A stretch of 64,000 nt of DNA, taken from contig JAIEUA010000004.1 in NCBI GenBank assembly GCA_019744815.1, positions 62,001-126,000 of the forward strand, in the 5' to 3' direction. Source of the stretch: Phycisphaerales bacterium (GTDB lineage: Bacteria; Planctomycetota; Phycisphaerae; Phycisphaerales; UBA1924). Positions 54,035 through 62,906 of this stretch are shown one piece after another (within the stretch, counting starts at the first letter, position 1; each line of letters starts with the position of its first letter). A model generated the notes under the pieces. That model was not told the DNA's origin. It saw nothing but the letters and a program-made list of their open reading frames with translations, and searched no databases. The position numbers were made by a program, and so were the translations under genes.

Positions 54035-56701
54035 GTGCCCGATCGTTATGACATCGACATCACCGCGTCACACGCCCAGCCGACGTCGCCTTCGACAGCG
54101 GCCGCCCTCCGTGCGGCCAACGGAAACCGCTTCGCGCCCGGCACCGTCCTCCAAGACCGCTACCGGATCGTCGCCATGCTCGGCCGGGGCGGCATGGGCG
54201 AGGTGTACCGCGCCGACGACCTGAAGCTGGGTTCGTCCGTGGCCCTCAAGCTGCTCCCGGAAGCGCTCGCGTTCGACGCCGTCCGCCTCGACCGATTCCG
54301 CTCCGAGGTCCGCCTCACCCGTCAGATCAGCCATCCCAACGTCTGCCGCGTGTACGACATCGGCGAGTTCGCCTCGGCGGGCTCCACCGCCGTCTTCCTC
54401 TCGATGGAGTACGTCGACGGCGAAGATCTCGGCTCGCTTCTCCGCCGCATCGGCCGCTTGCCGGAAGACAAGGCCCTGCAGATCGCCCGACAGATCTGCG
54501 CCGGCCTCCATGCCGCCCACGACCAGGGCGTCATCCATCGCGACCTGAAACCCGCCAACATCATGCTCGACGGGCGGGGCAACGCCCGGATCATGGACTT
54601 CGGCGTTGCCGGCTTCGTCGACGAGCTGGCTGCCAAGGGCGACATCGCCAGCGGTACGCCCGCCTACATGGCTCCGGAGCAGTTCAACCGCACCGAGGTC
54701 ACCAAGAAGAGCGATCTGTACTCCCTGGGCCTCGTCCTCTACGAGCTGTTCACCGGCAAGCAAGCCTTCCACGCACAGTCCATCGAGCAGCTGCGCAGTC
54801 TGCACCAGAGCGGCACCTCCTCGTCCAAAGTCACCAGCCCGAGCGATCACGTCAAGGGACTCGACCCTGCCGTCGAACGCGTCATCCTCCACTGCCTGGA
54901 GAGCGACCCTCGGAATCGTCCCTCCAGCGCCCTGGCCGTCTCTGCAGCCCTCCCCGGCGGCGACCCGCTCGCTGCCGCCCTTGCCGCCGGCGAAACCCCG
55001 AGCCCGGAACTCCTCGCGGTCTCCGGAGGCGAAGGCACGATCCCACAGTGGCTCGCGTGGTCGCTCGTGGGTGTGGTCCTGCTTGCCACCGGCTTGATTG
55101 CCGCCCTGCAGGACAAGTACGGCCTGCACCGCATCGCTCCCTTCTCGCTCTCCTCTCCCGCTCTGGTTGCCAAGGCTCGGGAGACCCTGACCAAGCTCGG
55201 GGCCGAGCCGCCCACCACCTACGAGGCCTACGGCTACGGCTTCATCACCGACCTCGCCCGCAACCCCGCTCAGGTCGGCGGCATGGAACACTTCCGCGAT
55301 CCCCATCCTGCCACCATCTATTTCTGGTACCGCGCCGAGCCCGCTCGCCTGCAGCCCACCGGCTGGACCGACCGCTGGGTCACCGCCAGCTCTCCCAACC
55401 GTGATCAACCCCGCGCGGTCTACGCGGCCTTCAGCAGCAGCGGCCACCTGCTCCGGTTCGAACGCGTTCCACCGGACAGCGGGTTCCTCAAGCCCACCAC
55501 TACACCCACTACGACACCCACCGCAACGAACACCCCGATCAACGCCGAGCCCGCGAAGCTGGACTGGATGCCCTTCCTGGCCGCCGCCGATTTCGACCTC
55601 GCCACCGTTGAGGCCGTGGAGCCCACGCGTGCGCCCGCGGTCGGCGCCGATCACCGCTACGCCTGGAGGGCCTCGTTCCGCACGCTGCCGGAGATGAAGT
55701 TCCGTGTCGAGGCCGCTTCGCTCGACGGCGTTCCGGTCTTCTTCCGCATCTTGCCCGACAAGCCGCCCGCGGATCCCTCCTTCGAAGAAGCAAACAAAAA
55801 GGCCAGCATCGCCGTCGACGACATCATCAGCATGGTTCTGCTCCTGGGCGTTGCCGCCGCGGTCGTGCTTGCGTTCCGGAGCAATCGCAACAACCGCAGC
55901 GACCGCCGCGGCGCTCTGGCGACCGGCCTGGTCGTCGGCGTCGCCACCTTCATCTCCATGATCGTCGGACGACAGACGATCGGCGACATGATCACGGTCG
56001 ACATCATCGGCCGCCCACTTGGACGGGCCCTCTGGTTCGGTTGCCTGGCTTGGATCGTCTATCTCGGCATGGAACCCGAGATCCGCCGCACCTGGCCTCA
56101 CCTGCTCATCTCCTGGAGCCGCCTCATGTCCGGCCGGTGGCGCGACGCGCTCGTGTGGCGCGACGTGCTCATCGGCGCTGCGGTCGGCACCGCGATCGCC
56201 CCCCTGTTCACCGTCGGGCAGATGCTCGACTTCTCCAACGCCACGGTGGTCCGCCCTCTGCTGTCGAACGCCGACTGGTTCAACGGCTTCACCTTCTCGA
56301 TCTCCACGCTCTCCACCATGATCGCCGCGAACTTCGCCCTGCCGCTGCTGATCACCCTCGCGATGCTGGGGGTCCACAAGGTCGTTCGCCTCCGATGGAT
56401 CACGTACCCGGTCACGACCCTGTTCCTCTGTCTGGTTATGGGGGGAGGCGGCCCGCTCTTTGGCGTGAAGCTCGCCGCGCTGATCCTCTCCATCGCCGCG
56501 ATGGTCCTGCTCATCCGACTCGGACAGCTCTCCTTCGCCGCGTGCCTCCTCATCGGCACCATCGTCGTGAATGTCCCGCTGACGCTGGACTTCAACGCGT
56601 GGTACGCCTTCGTGACCGTGCTCTCCATCGGCCCCATCGCCGCGCTGGTCGTGACCGCCGCCCGATTCGCGGGAAGGGCCTCGCAACCAGCACTTCGCTA
56701 G
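54035..56701 (+). CDS. membrane Ser/Thr protein kinase with polytopic C-terminus
   Basis: An 888-residue protein. The kinase domain (residues about 40-305) has LGRGGMGEVYRADD, VALKLLPEAL, HRDLKPANIMLDG, MDFGVAGF and GTPAYMAPEQFNR. One membrane span at about 338 (WLAWSLVGVVLLATGLIAA) leads to an extracytoplasmic region without recognised domain, and the C-terminus has about six further spans (from residue 600), which is unusual for this kinase class. The polytopic part resembles an ABC-transporter-like or CAAX-protease-like membrane domain but I cannot identify it. GTG start with little ribosome-binding sequence. It diverges from the sigma-kinase-globin operon. Confidence 0.85.
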   Translation: MPDRYDIDITASHAQPTSPSTAAALRAANGNRFAPGTVLQDRYRIVAMLGRGGMGEVYRADDLKLGSSVALKLLPEALAFDAVRLDRFRSEVRLTRQISHPNVCRVYDIGEFASAGSTAVFLSMEYVDGEDLGSLLRRIGRLPEDKALQIARQICAGLHAAHDQGVIHRDLKPANIMLDGRGNARIMDFGVAGFVDELAAKGDIASGTPAYMAPEQFNRTEVTKKSDLYSLGLVLYELFTGKQAFHAQSIEQLRSLHQSGTSSSKVTSPSDHVKGLDPAVERVILHCLESDPRNRPSSALAVSAALPGGDPLAAALAAGETPSPELLAVSGGEGTIPQWLAWSLVGVVLLATGLIAALQDKYGLHRIAPFSLSSPALVAKARETLTKLGAEPPTTYEAYGYGFITDLARNPAQVGGMEHFRDPHPATIYFWYRAEPARLQPTGWTDRWVTASSPNRDQPRAVYAAFSSSGHLLRFERVPPDSGFLKPTTTPTTTPTATNTPINAEPAKLDWMPFLAAADFDLATVEAVEPTRAPAVGADHRYAWRASFRTLPEMKFRVEAASLDGVPVFFRILPDKPPADPSFEEANKKASIAVDDIISMVLLLGVAAAVVLAFRSNRNNRSDRRGALATGLVVGVATFISMIVGRQTIGDMITVDIIGRPLGRALWFGCLAWIVYLGMEPEIRRTWPHLLISWSRLMSGRWRDALVWRDVLIGAAVGTAIAPLFTVGQMLDFSNATVVRPLLSNADWFNGFTFSISTLSTMIAANFALPLLITLAMLGVHKVVRLRWITYPVTTLFLCLVMGGGGPLFGVKLAALILSIAAMVLLIRLGQLSFAACLLIGTIVVNVPLTLDFNAWYAFVTVLSIGPIAALVVTAARFAGRASQPALR

Positions 56702-56740
56702 CACAGTCGCCCACTGGTATGCTGTGCTCGGGAGGTGCGG

Positions 56741-58147
56741 ATGCCACGCCAACTCGTTCGTCTCGCGGTCGTTTTCTTGGTGGCCTTGGCCACGGGTGTC
56801 TCATTCGCGGACCCCTCACCGACCCCACCTCCCCGTCCGGACCTCTCGGGCCGCGTGACCGACGACGCAGGATCGCCGGTCTCCGGCGCCAAAGTCATCG
56901 TCTGGACCGCCGCCGTCAAAACCGGCTACAGCACCATGTGCCCCTCGTGCTATCCGGATTGCGGCAAGTCCGCGACGACCGCGCCGGACGGCACGTTCAC
57001 GATCCCCTCGGTCGACCCGGACCTGAAGTACCAACTGATGTTCGTGCACGAGTCCTTTGCGCACAAGACCAAGGGCAAAATCGATCCGCTCGCGCCCGCA
57101 CAGACCATCGCGCTCGAAAGGAAGCCGCCGCTGCCGGCTGATCCGGCGCAATCGCTCCGCGGTCGCGTCCTCGATCTCAACGGCAACCCCATCGCGCACG
57201 CCATGGTCCAGCCACGCATGATCTACTGGAAAGAGCCGAACGGGAAACCCGGCGGCGCGGGCGGGCAAGTCAAGGGAATGGACGCGATCGCGATGACCGA
57301 CCGAAACGGCGAGTTCGTCGTTTCGTACGCCAAGCTCCCGGTGACCAAGTGGGAACTGGAGATCTCCGCCCGCGGGTACGCCGGTCAGTACTTCAAGGAG
57401 ATCGATCAGACCAAAGCCGCCACGCGCCTTCGCCTCGGCCCCGGCGCGACCGTCCGCGGACGCTTGCTCCGCGCCGGCGCTGGTGTCTCCGGTGTTCAAA
57501 TGCTCCTCACCCACGGCGACCGCGGCATGGAGTTTCTCGGCACCGAGAAGATCGGCACCGACTCGGAAGGCTACTTCACATTCGTCAACGTTCCCATTGT
57601 CGACATGACACCCGCGCCCGAATACCTTGGCCTCGAAAAACTTCTCGGCCCACGAAATCGCTGGTGGCTCGCGGCCTCGATCGCATCCCTCAAAGGCAAC
57701 GGCGCGACAAAGCCCACGCCCGTCCTCGTCGAGCGCCACGATCAAGACATCGACCTCGGCGACATCGAGATCGGCCCCGCACTCCACATCCGCGGCCGCG
57801 TCGTCACCGCCGACGGCAAGCCGATCCCCGAAGGCTCCACGCTCTCGGTGAATCCCCAGACCTCCTGGGAACCCATCCAACGCAAGATCAACCCCGACGG
57901 CACCTTCTTCATCGACGGGCTCTTCGCCGACGATTGGGACATCAACTTCGCGATCAAGGGCTACGGCATCTCGCGCTTCCAGCCCTGCCGCCAGATGGGA
58001 ATCGCCGGGGCGCTCACCCAGAGCCTCGACGACTACGTTGTGCTCGTGGACACCGATTCACCCCAGCAGAACCACGGCGTCGCCGGTCCCTACCCGCCCC
58101 TGCAGAGCATCGACCCCAAGCACCTCCCCCAGAACCCCGGGAAGTAG
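56741..58147 (+). CDS. exported protein with carboxypeptidase-regulatory-like domains
   Basis: A 468-residue secreted protein; GGAGG just before the ATG at 56741 gives the signal peptide MPRQLVRLAVVFLVALATGV then SFA. At least three carboxypeptidase-regulatory-like beta-sandwiches follow: LSGRVTDDAGSPVSGAKVIV, LRGRVLDLNGNPIAHAMVQP and IRGRVVTADGKPIPEGSTLS, each with a DGTF or NGEF strand. A CxxCxxxC motif (MCPSCYPDCG) lies near residue 67, possibly disulphide-bonded or metal-binding. Probably a surface or periplasmic binding protein; a partner of the adjacent kinase is possible but unproven. Confidence 0.8.
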   Translation: MPRQLVRLAVVFLVALATGVSFADPSPTPPPRPDLSGRVTDDAGSPVSGAKVIVWTAAVKTGYSTMCPSCYPDCGKSATTAPDGTFTIPSVDPDLKYQLMFVHESFAHKTKGKIDPLAPAQTIALERKPPLPADPAQSLRGRVLDLNGNPIAHAMVQPRMIYWKEPNGKPGGAGGQVKGMDAIAMTDRNGEFVVSYAKLPVTKWELEISARGYAGQYFKEIDQTKAATRLRLGPGATVRGRLLRAGAGVSGVQMLLTHGDRGMEFLGTEKIGTDSEGYFTFVNVPIVDMTPAPEYLGLEKLLGPRNRWWLAASIASLKGNGATKPTPVLVERHDQDIDLGDIEIGPALHIRGRVVTADGKPIPEGSTLSVNPQTSWEPIQRKINPDGTFFIDGLFADDWDINFAIKGYGISRFQPCRQMGIAGALTQSLDDYVVLVDTDSPQQNHGVAGPYPPLQSIDPKHLPQNPGK

Positions 58148-58230
58148 CCCCACAATCACGCTCGAAACCCACGCCGGGATGGCACGATTCGTCACCCACG
58201 AACCGCGTCCTTTCCTACCATCCCTTCGCA

Positions 58231-60294
58231 ATGGCCGAACGCCCCGAACATATCCGTAACTTCTCGATCATCGCCCACATCGACCACGGCAAGAGCACCC
58301 TGGCCGACCGGCTCCTCCAGGCCACCAACGCCGTCTCCGCGCGCGAAGCCAAAGAGCAGATCCTCGACTCGATGGACATCGAGCGCGAACGCGGCATCAC
58401 CATCAAGGCCTCCGCCGTCACCGTCTTCCACCGCCACAAGGCCGGCAGCAAGACCGACGAACTCGAGAACGAATACGAAGCCCCGATCGACGACTCCGGC
58501 GCCACCTCCATCGCCTCCAACCAGGCCGAGTCCGCCGCGCCCGCCCACAAGACCAAAAAGGGAGAGTCCGCCGAATCCCACGGCGACCTCTACATGCTCA
58601 ACTTCATCGACACCCCCGGGCACGTCGATTTCAACTACGAAGTCGCCCGCGCCCTCAAGGCTTGCGACGGCGCCATCCTCGTCGTCGACAGCACCCAGGG
58701 CGTCCAGGCTCAGACGCTGGTCAACGCCTACCTCGCCGTCAACGAGAACCTCGTCATCGTCCCGGTGATCAACAAGATCGACCTGCCCTCGGCCCGCCCG
58801 AACGAAGTCGCCGAGGAAATCGAGCAGACCCTCGGCTTCGACGCCGCCGACGCCATCTTCGTCTCCGCCAAGACCGGCCAGGGCATCCCCGAACTGCTCG
58901 CCGCCATCTGCGAGAAGTTCCCGCCGCCGCGCAAGCCCGTGGTGAAGCAGCTCCGCGCCCTCATCTTCGACGCCGTCTACGACGACTACCGCGGCGTCAT
59001 CGTCTACGCCCGTCTCTTCGACGGCGAACTCAAGGTCGGCGACAAGATCCGCATGATGGGCATCGGCCGCTCGTTCCTCGTCACCGAGATCGGCAAGATG
59101 AACCCCAAGCCCTACCGCTTGCCCGACGGCAAGGTCGGCCCGGGCGAAACCTGCTACATCGTCGCCGCCATCCGCACCCTCAAAGACGTCCGCATCGGCG
59201 ACACCATCACGCTCGAGAACGACCCCGCCGCCGAAGCCCTCCCCGGCTACCAGCCGCCGCGCCAGATGGTCTTCTGCGACTTCTACCCCGCCACCACCGA
59301 AGACGGCAAGGGCTCCGACTTCGAAGAACTCCGCGAGGCCGTCGAGAAACTCAGCCTCAACGACTCCTCCTTCACCTTCTCGCCGGTGCACTCTGAAGCC
59401 TTGGGCTTCGGCTTCCGCTGCGGCTTCCTCGGCCTGCTCCACATGGACATCATCCAGGAACGCCTCGAACGCGAGGGCGATGTCCAGATCATCCAGACCG
59501 CGCCCACCGTCTCCTACCACGTCCTCGTCCGCGGCACCGACACCATCACCGGCGCCAACGGCCAGTCCCTCAAGCCCGTCGACCCCGCCTCACCCTTCAT
59601 CAACGGCATGAACGACAAGGGCGTCCCCGCCGGCTCCCAGCTCCTCGAAGTCCACAACCCCGCCGACCTGCCCAACATGTCGCTCGTCGAAGAACTCCGC
59701 GAGCCCGTCTGCCGCGTCGAGATCATGGTGCCCAAGGAATACATCGGCGACATCATGAAGCTCTGCCTCGACCGCCGCGGCACCTACAAGAACCAGTCCT
59801 TCGTCTCCGCCGGCCGCGAACTCCTCCAGTTCGAAGTCCCCCTCGCCGAGATCATCTACGACTTCTTCGACAAGATGAAGGGCCTCACCAGCGGCTACGG
59901 CACCATGGACTACGAGGTGATCGGCTACCGCGCCGACGACCTCCACAAGATGGACATCCTCATCAACGGCGACCCCGTCGAGGCCCTCGCCATCATCGTC
60001 CACCGCCAGAAAGCCGAAGGCCGCGGCCGCCACCTGATCGCACGCCTCAAGGAACAGATCCCCCGCCACCAGTTCGAAATCCCGCTCCAAGCCGCCATCG
60101 GCAGCCGCATCATCGCCCGAGAAACGATCAAGGCCTTCCGCAAGAACGTCTTGGCCAAGTGCTACGGCGGCGACGTCAGCCGCAAGCGCAAGCTGCTCGA
60201 GAAGCAGAAGGAAGGCAAGAAGCGGATGAAGAGCGTGGGCTCAGTGACCATCCCGCAGGAAGCGTTCATGGCGGTGTTGGATCAAGGGGATTGA
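58231..60294 (+). CDS. lepA: elongation factor 4 (LepA) with two insertions
   Basis: A 687-residue translational GTPase that acts on the ribosome. G motifs: IIAHIDHGKSTLADRLL, ERERGITIKASAV, DTPGHVDFNYEV and NKIDLPSARP. The EF4 C-terminal domain reads GYGTMDYEVIGYRADDLHKM and AKCYGGDVSRKRKLLEKQKE. Two extra segments distinguish it from E. coli LepA: a Ser/Ala/Glu-rich insert of roughly 40 residues between the switch I region and LYMLNFIDTPGH, and one of roughly 20 residues after SYHVLVRGTD (TITGANGQSLKPVDPASPFI). Neither disrupts catalytic motifs. It is followed after 3 bases by hicA. Confidence 0.95.
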   Translation: MAERPEHIRNFSIIAHIDHGKSTLADRLLQATNAVSAREAKEQILDSMDIERERGITIKASAVTVFHRHKAGSKTDELENEYEAPIDDSGATSIASNQAESAAPAHKTKKGESAESHGDLYMLNFIDTPGHVDFNYEVARALKACDGAILVVDSTQGVQAQTLVNAYLAVNENLVIVPVINKIDLPSARPNEVAEEIEQTLGFDAADAIFVSAKTGQGIPELLAAICEKFPPPRKPVVKQLRALIFDAVYDDYRGVIVYARLFDGELKVGDKIRMMGIGRSFLVTEIGKMNPKPYRLPDGKVGPGETCYIVAAIRTLKDVRIGDTITLENDPAAEALPGYQPPRQMVFCDFYPATTEDGKGSDFEELREAVEKLSLNDSSFTFSPVHSEALGFGFRCGFLGLLHMDIIQERLEREGDVQIIQTAPTVSYHVLVRGTDTITGANGQSLKPVDPASPFINGMNDKGVPAGSQLLEVHNPADLPNMSLVEELREPVCRVEIMVPKEYIGDIMKLCLDRRGTYKNQSFVSAGRELLQFEVPLAEIIYDFFDKMKGLTSGYGTMDYEVIGYRADDLHKMDILINGDPVEALAIIVHRQKAEGRGRHLIARLKEQIPRHQFEIPLQAAIGSRIIARETIKAFRKNVLAKCYGGDVSRKRKLLEKQKEGKKRMKSVGSVTIPQEAFMAVLDQGD

Positions 60295-60297
60295 CGA

Positions 60298-60549
60298 GTG
60301 AACCCGAAACGGCTGCTTCTACGCATCAGCCAGAGCCAAGGAAACGTTCGCTTTGGCGATCTTGAAAGACTCGCAGAAGCCCTCGGATTCCGCCTCGACC
60401 GAACGTCCGGCAGCCACCGCATCTACATCCATCGCACGCATCGCGATGCGCAGCTCAACCTGCAGCCAGTCGGCGGCCAAGCCAAGCCGTATCAGGTACG
60501 TCAATTGCTAAAGCTTGTGGAACAGTACAATCTTGGGATTGAGGGCTAG
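60298..60549 (+). CDS. hicA: HicA-type toxin (mRNA interferase)
   Basis: An 83-residue protein with the double-stranded-RNA-binding-like fold of HicA. The key motif is GFRLDRTSGSHRIYIHR, with the catalytic His in GSHRIY. It begins RLLLRISQSQGNVRFGDL and is predicted to cleave mRNA when free of its antitoxin. The start is GTG, three bases after the lepA stop. hicB follows two bases after its stop. The toxin-first order is the commonest for hicAB. The pair probably shares the lepA transcript. Confidence 0.85.
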   Translation: MNPKRLLLRISQSQGNVRFGDLERLAEALGFRLDRTSGSHRIYIHRTHRDAQLNLQPVGGQAKPYQVRQLLKLVEQYNLGIEG

Positions 60550-60551
60550 AC

Positions 60552-60779
60552 ATGGCGACTCCGAAGTATCACATCAATGTGTTCTTCAGCACCGAGGACA
60601 AGGGCTTCATCGCTGATGTTCCCGACCTGAAGTACTGCTCCGCCTTCGGCGAGACGCCCGAGAAAGCACTGCGAGAAGTCATGATCGCGATGCGACTCTG
60701 GCTTGAGACGGCAAAGGCCGCCGGAAAGCGAATCCCCAAGCCGCGGTACCGACCGGCGATCTATCAGGCCGCGTCCTGA
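60552..60779 (+). CDS. hicB: HicB-type antitoxin
   Basis: A 75-residue protein with the HicB partial RNase H fold: INVFFSTEDKGFIADVPDLK and CSAFGETPEKALREVMIAMR. It is expected to bind and neutralise the HicA toxin. The C-terminal DNA-binding helix-turn-helix or ribbon-helix-helix seen in longer HicB proteins is absent, so this is the short form and autoregulation, if any, must work otherwise. It starts two bases after hicA. Confidence 0.85.
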   Translation: MATPKYHINVFFSTEDKGFIADVPDLKYCSAFGETPEKALREVMIAMRLWLETAKAAGKRIPKPRYRPAIYQAAS

Positions 60780-60858
60780 GATCGGTGGGGAGCGTCACAG
60801 CGAGCTGCGAGGCTCCTTGAACAATCATGCGATTCTCGCCGCCTGCTCGGTCGCAAGC

Positions 60859-61248
60859 ATGAGCAACTCGCCACCCAACTGCCCCAAGTGCGACTATCCA
60901 GCCACCGGCACCGAACCGCACACCTGTCCCGAATGTGGTTTCGTCTTCACGGCGAGAAGTGCGTGGAAAGTCTCACGATTCCCGCGTTGGCCCGAGGTGC
61001 TCGGGCTGATATACGGAGCACTCGTTATCCCGGCGGCACCCTTCCTAAGCCCTCGCGGTGCCCTGGTCATGTATTTTCTCTCCGCCCTGGTCGTTGCCGC
61101 GATTCCATTTCTTGTGTGGGGACTCCGCCGCAAGAGAGTTTCAGACGCCCTGATCTACTGGCTTGCCTTTTCGTGGTGGGCCGCGGTCAGCGGTTGCGTC
61201 GTCTTCGGAGCCCTTCTGTTTTGGGCTCTGATGAACTTGGCTGGATAA
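60859..61248 (+). CDS. small membrane protein with N-terminal zinc ribbon
   Basis: A 129-residue protein. Residues 8-30 form a zinc ribbon, CPKCDYPATG...CPECGF, the type seen in the membrane protein at 8894-9937. Three membrane spans follow (VLGLIYGALVIPAAPFLS; ALVMYFLSALVVAAIPFLV; LIYWLAFSWWAAVSGCVVFG). No enzymatic motif is visible. It lies 79 bases after hicB on the same strand. Confidence 0.7.
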   Translation: MSNSPPNCPKCDYPATGTEPHTCPECGFVFTARSAWKVSRFPRWPEVLGLIYGALVIPAAPFLSPRGALVMYFLSALVVAAIPFLVWGLRRKRVSDALIYWLAFSWWAAVSGCVVFGALLFWALMNLAG

Positions 61249-61750
61249 GAGCGGAAGTGGCACGCCCCCCGCACCATGGACCTCGGCAGCTGGCCCGATC
61301 TCGCTGGGCCGTGCCACGATCACCCGCGGCTTTGAGCGGGTGATCGTGCCGACCAACCAATCGCGTCCGCCGTCTCGCACCGCAACGCGGTGCCAGAACC
61401 CAGCCGGGGGTCGCCGCGAAGCGGCCCCCCCCCGTCACGCCCTTCCATTGACTCCCGACCCTGAAAGGGTCGCACTCCGCACGCGGGGACCGTCGCCCTC
61501 ACCCGCGTCCCGGTAACCTCGGCGTTGCGAGGTCGGTGCCTCCGCACATGGTTTGCCGCAAGCCCATCGCCTCGCCTGTCTCTTCGGCGATTGCTCAATC
61601 CCAGCAAACGCGCCAACCCTTGTATTCTCGGTACCAAATGTGAGCTCGGTTCGCCCCGCCCGAAGCCCCCGCACGCTCCGATTCTCGCCACATTGCACTT
61701 TCGATTGTGTGTTTCCGCCATTACACTGGGCGACAGTTCAGGAGCCCACG
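61249..61750. other. intergenic region with hairpins and a C9 run
   Basis: 502 bases. It holds a 13-bp hairpin at 61315-61348, a second short hairpin (CGACCCT/AGGGTCG near 61457-61473), a run of nine C residues near 61425, and finally the leader of the propeller protein with GGAG before its ATG. No gene or RNA motif is recognised. Confidence 0.6.
61315..61348 (+). other. perfect 13-bp hairpin
   Basis: CACGATCACCCGC and GCGGGTGATCGTG enclose GGCTTTGA. No T tract follows, so it may be a Rho-independent-like end or a processed 3' structure. Confidence 0.7.
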
Positions 61751-62821
61751 ATGTCCATCCCGATTGCGTGCGCCACCACTCTCGTTCTCGCCGCGGGCAT
61801 CGCGAGCGCGGCCCCATCCCTCCCCGGCGTGGGCATCCGCCATTACGGCGAATTCCCCGCCGATTATCGCCCGACCACCATCACCTTGGGCACCGATGGT
61901 TCGGTGTACGCCGGGTCCAACGACAACGCCGTGACCGGGGCGTTCATCCGCCGCGTGCCTCCCGGTGGCGGCAGTTCCGTTCTCTTCTCGAACAACAAGA
62001 TCTTCGACCCCGACGGCGTGCTCTTCGATGCAACCGGAGCATTCTCCGGCGTCGCAAACTCCCTGCTCGTCGCCTGCTCCGGCTCCAACGAGGGCTTCGG
62101 AGTCATCTACGCCCTGCGTCCCGACGGAACCCAGCTGACCGTCGCCGGCCCGCTCCAGGTGCTGAACAACAACGACTCGATGGCGTTCAACTCGCAGAAA
62201 GTCCTCTACGTCAACGTCTATCCCAACGAAAGGATCGTGCGATTCAGCGGGCAGACTCCCGTCCCGGTGATCGCGTTGACAGGCACCGGCGGCGGATCCG
62301 TGATGGTGATCGACGATCTCGATCGTCTGTGGGTCACCTGCGCCGATGGTTCCGTGCGCCGCTACGGAAGCGATGACGTTCTGCAGGCGACGATCGCTCT
62401 CGGCCCCGGGGCAGATCCCGCCGTGGCGTTCTGCCCCGGAGGCGCGATGACCAAAGGGACGTATGTCCTCAACAACCAGAGCCACGTGCTCTCGCGCATC
62501 GACGCTGCGAACCAGCTCGTCCCGGTCGGAACCGGTTTTCCCCAGGCCTACGGAATCACCTTCGATGCCGCCGGCAATCTCTACGTCGCGGCGTACCAGA
62601 CCGGCGAGGTCTTCCGCTCCGGCTGCCCGGCCGACCTCAACTCCGACGGCCTGATCGACGACGCCGACTTCTCGATCTTCGCCGTCGCCTACGACATCCT
62701 GGACTGTGCCGACCCCGCCATGCCCGCGCTCTATCCGGCCGACCTGAACCGCGACGCCCTCGTCGACGATGCCGACTTCGGCATCTTCGTGGTCGCGTAC
62801 AACGACGTGATCTGCGGCTGA
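61751..62821 (+). CDS. exported beta-propeller-like protein with C-terminal dockerin-like repeats
   Basis: A 356-residue secreted protein. AGGAG about eight bases upstream fixes the ATG at 61751; the signal peptide is MSIPIACATTLVLAAGIASA. The body has repeated four-stranded blades of SMP-30/NHL character: ITLGTDGSVYAGSNDNA, VIYALRPDGTQLTVAG, VMVIDDLDRLWVTCADGSVR, YGITFDAAGNLYVAAYQTGE. The C-terminus carries two calcium-type repeats, ADLNSDGLIDDADFSIFAVA and ADLNRDALVDDADFGIFVVA, bounded by cysteines as in the protease at 45205. Likely cell-surface; substrate unknown. Confidence 0.85.
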   Translation: MSIPIACATTLVLAAGIASAAPSLPGVGIRHYGEFPADYRPTTITLGTDGSVYAGSNDNAVTGAFIRRVPPGGGSSVLFSNNKIFDPDGVLFDATGAFSGVANSLLVACSGSNEGFGVIYALRPDGTQLTVAGPLQVLNNNDSMAFNSQKVLYVNVYPNERIVRFSGQTPVPVIALTGTGGGSVMVIDDLDRLWVTCADGSVRRYGSDDVLQATIALGPGADPAVAFCPGGAMTKGTYVLNNQSHVLSRIDAANQLVPVGTGFPQAYGITFDAAGNLYVAAYQTGEVFRSGCPADLNSDGLIDDADFSIFAVAYDILDCADPAMPALYPADLNRDALVDDADFGIFVVAYNDVICG

Positions 62822-62906
62822 CGCAGGCGGGCGGCACTCTCCCGTGCCACTGACCTCGGCTCTGCGCGGTCAGTGCATCCGCGCGTTTCGTCCACGACCC
62901 GCCGCC

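Noticed and set aside
54068-56752. 894-codon open frame opposite the second kinase gene
   Set aside because: The plus-strand kinase has all catalytic motifs; the antisense frame has none and no start signal.
58192-59520. 442-codon open frame opposite lepA
   Set aside because: Antisense shadow, dominated by Val-Glu-Gly-Asp repeats that come from the codon pattern of the real gene.
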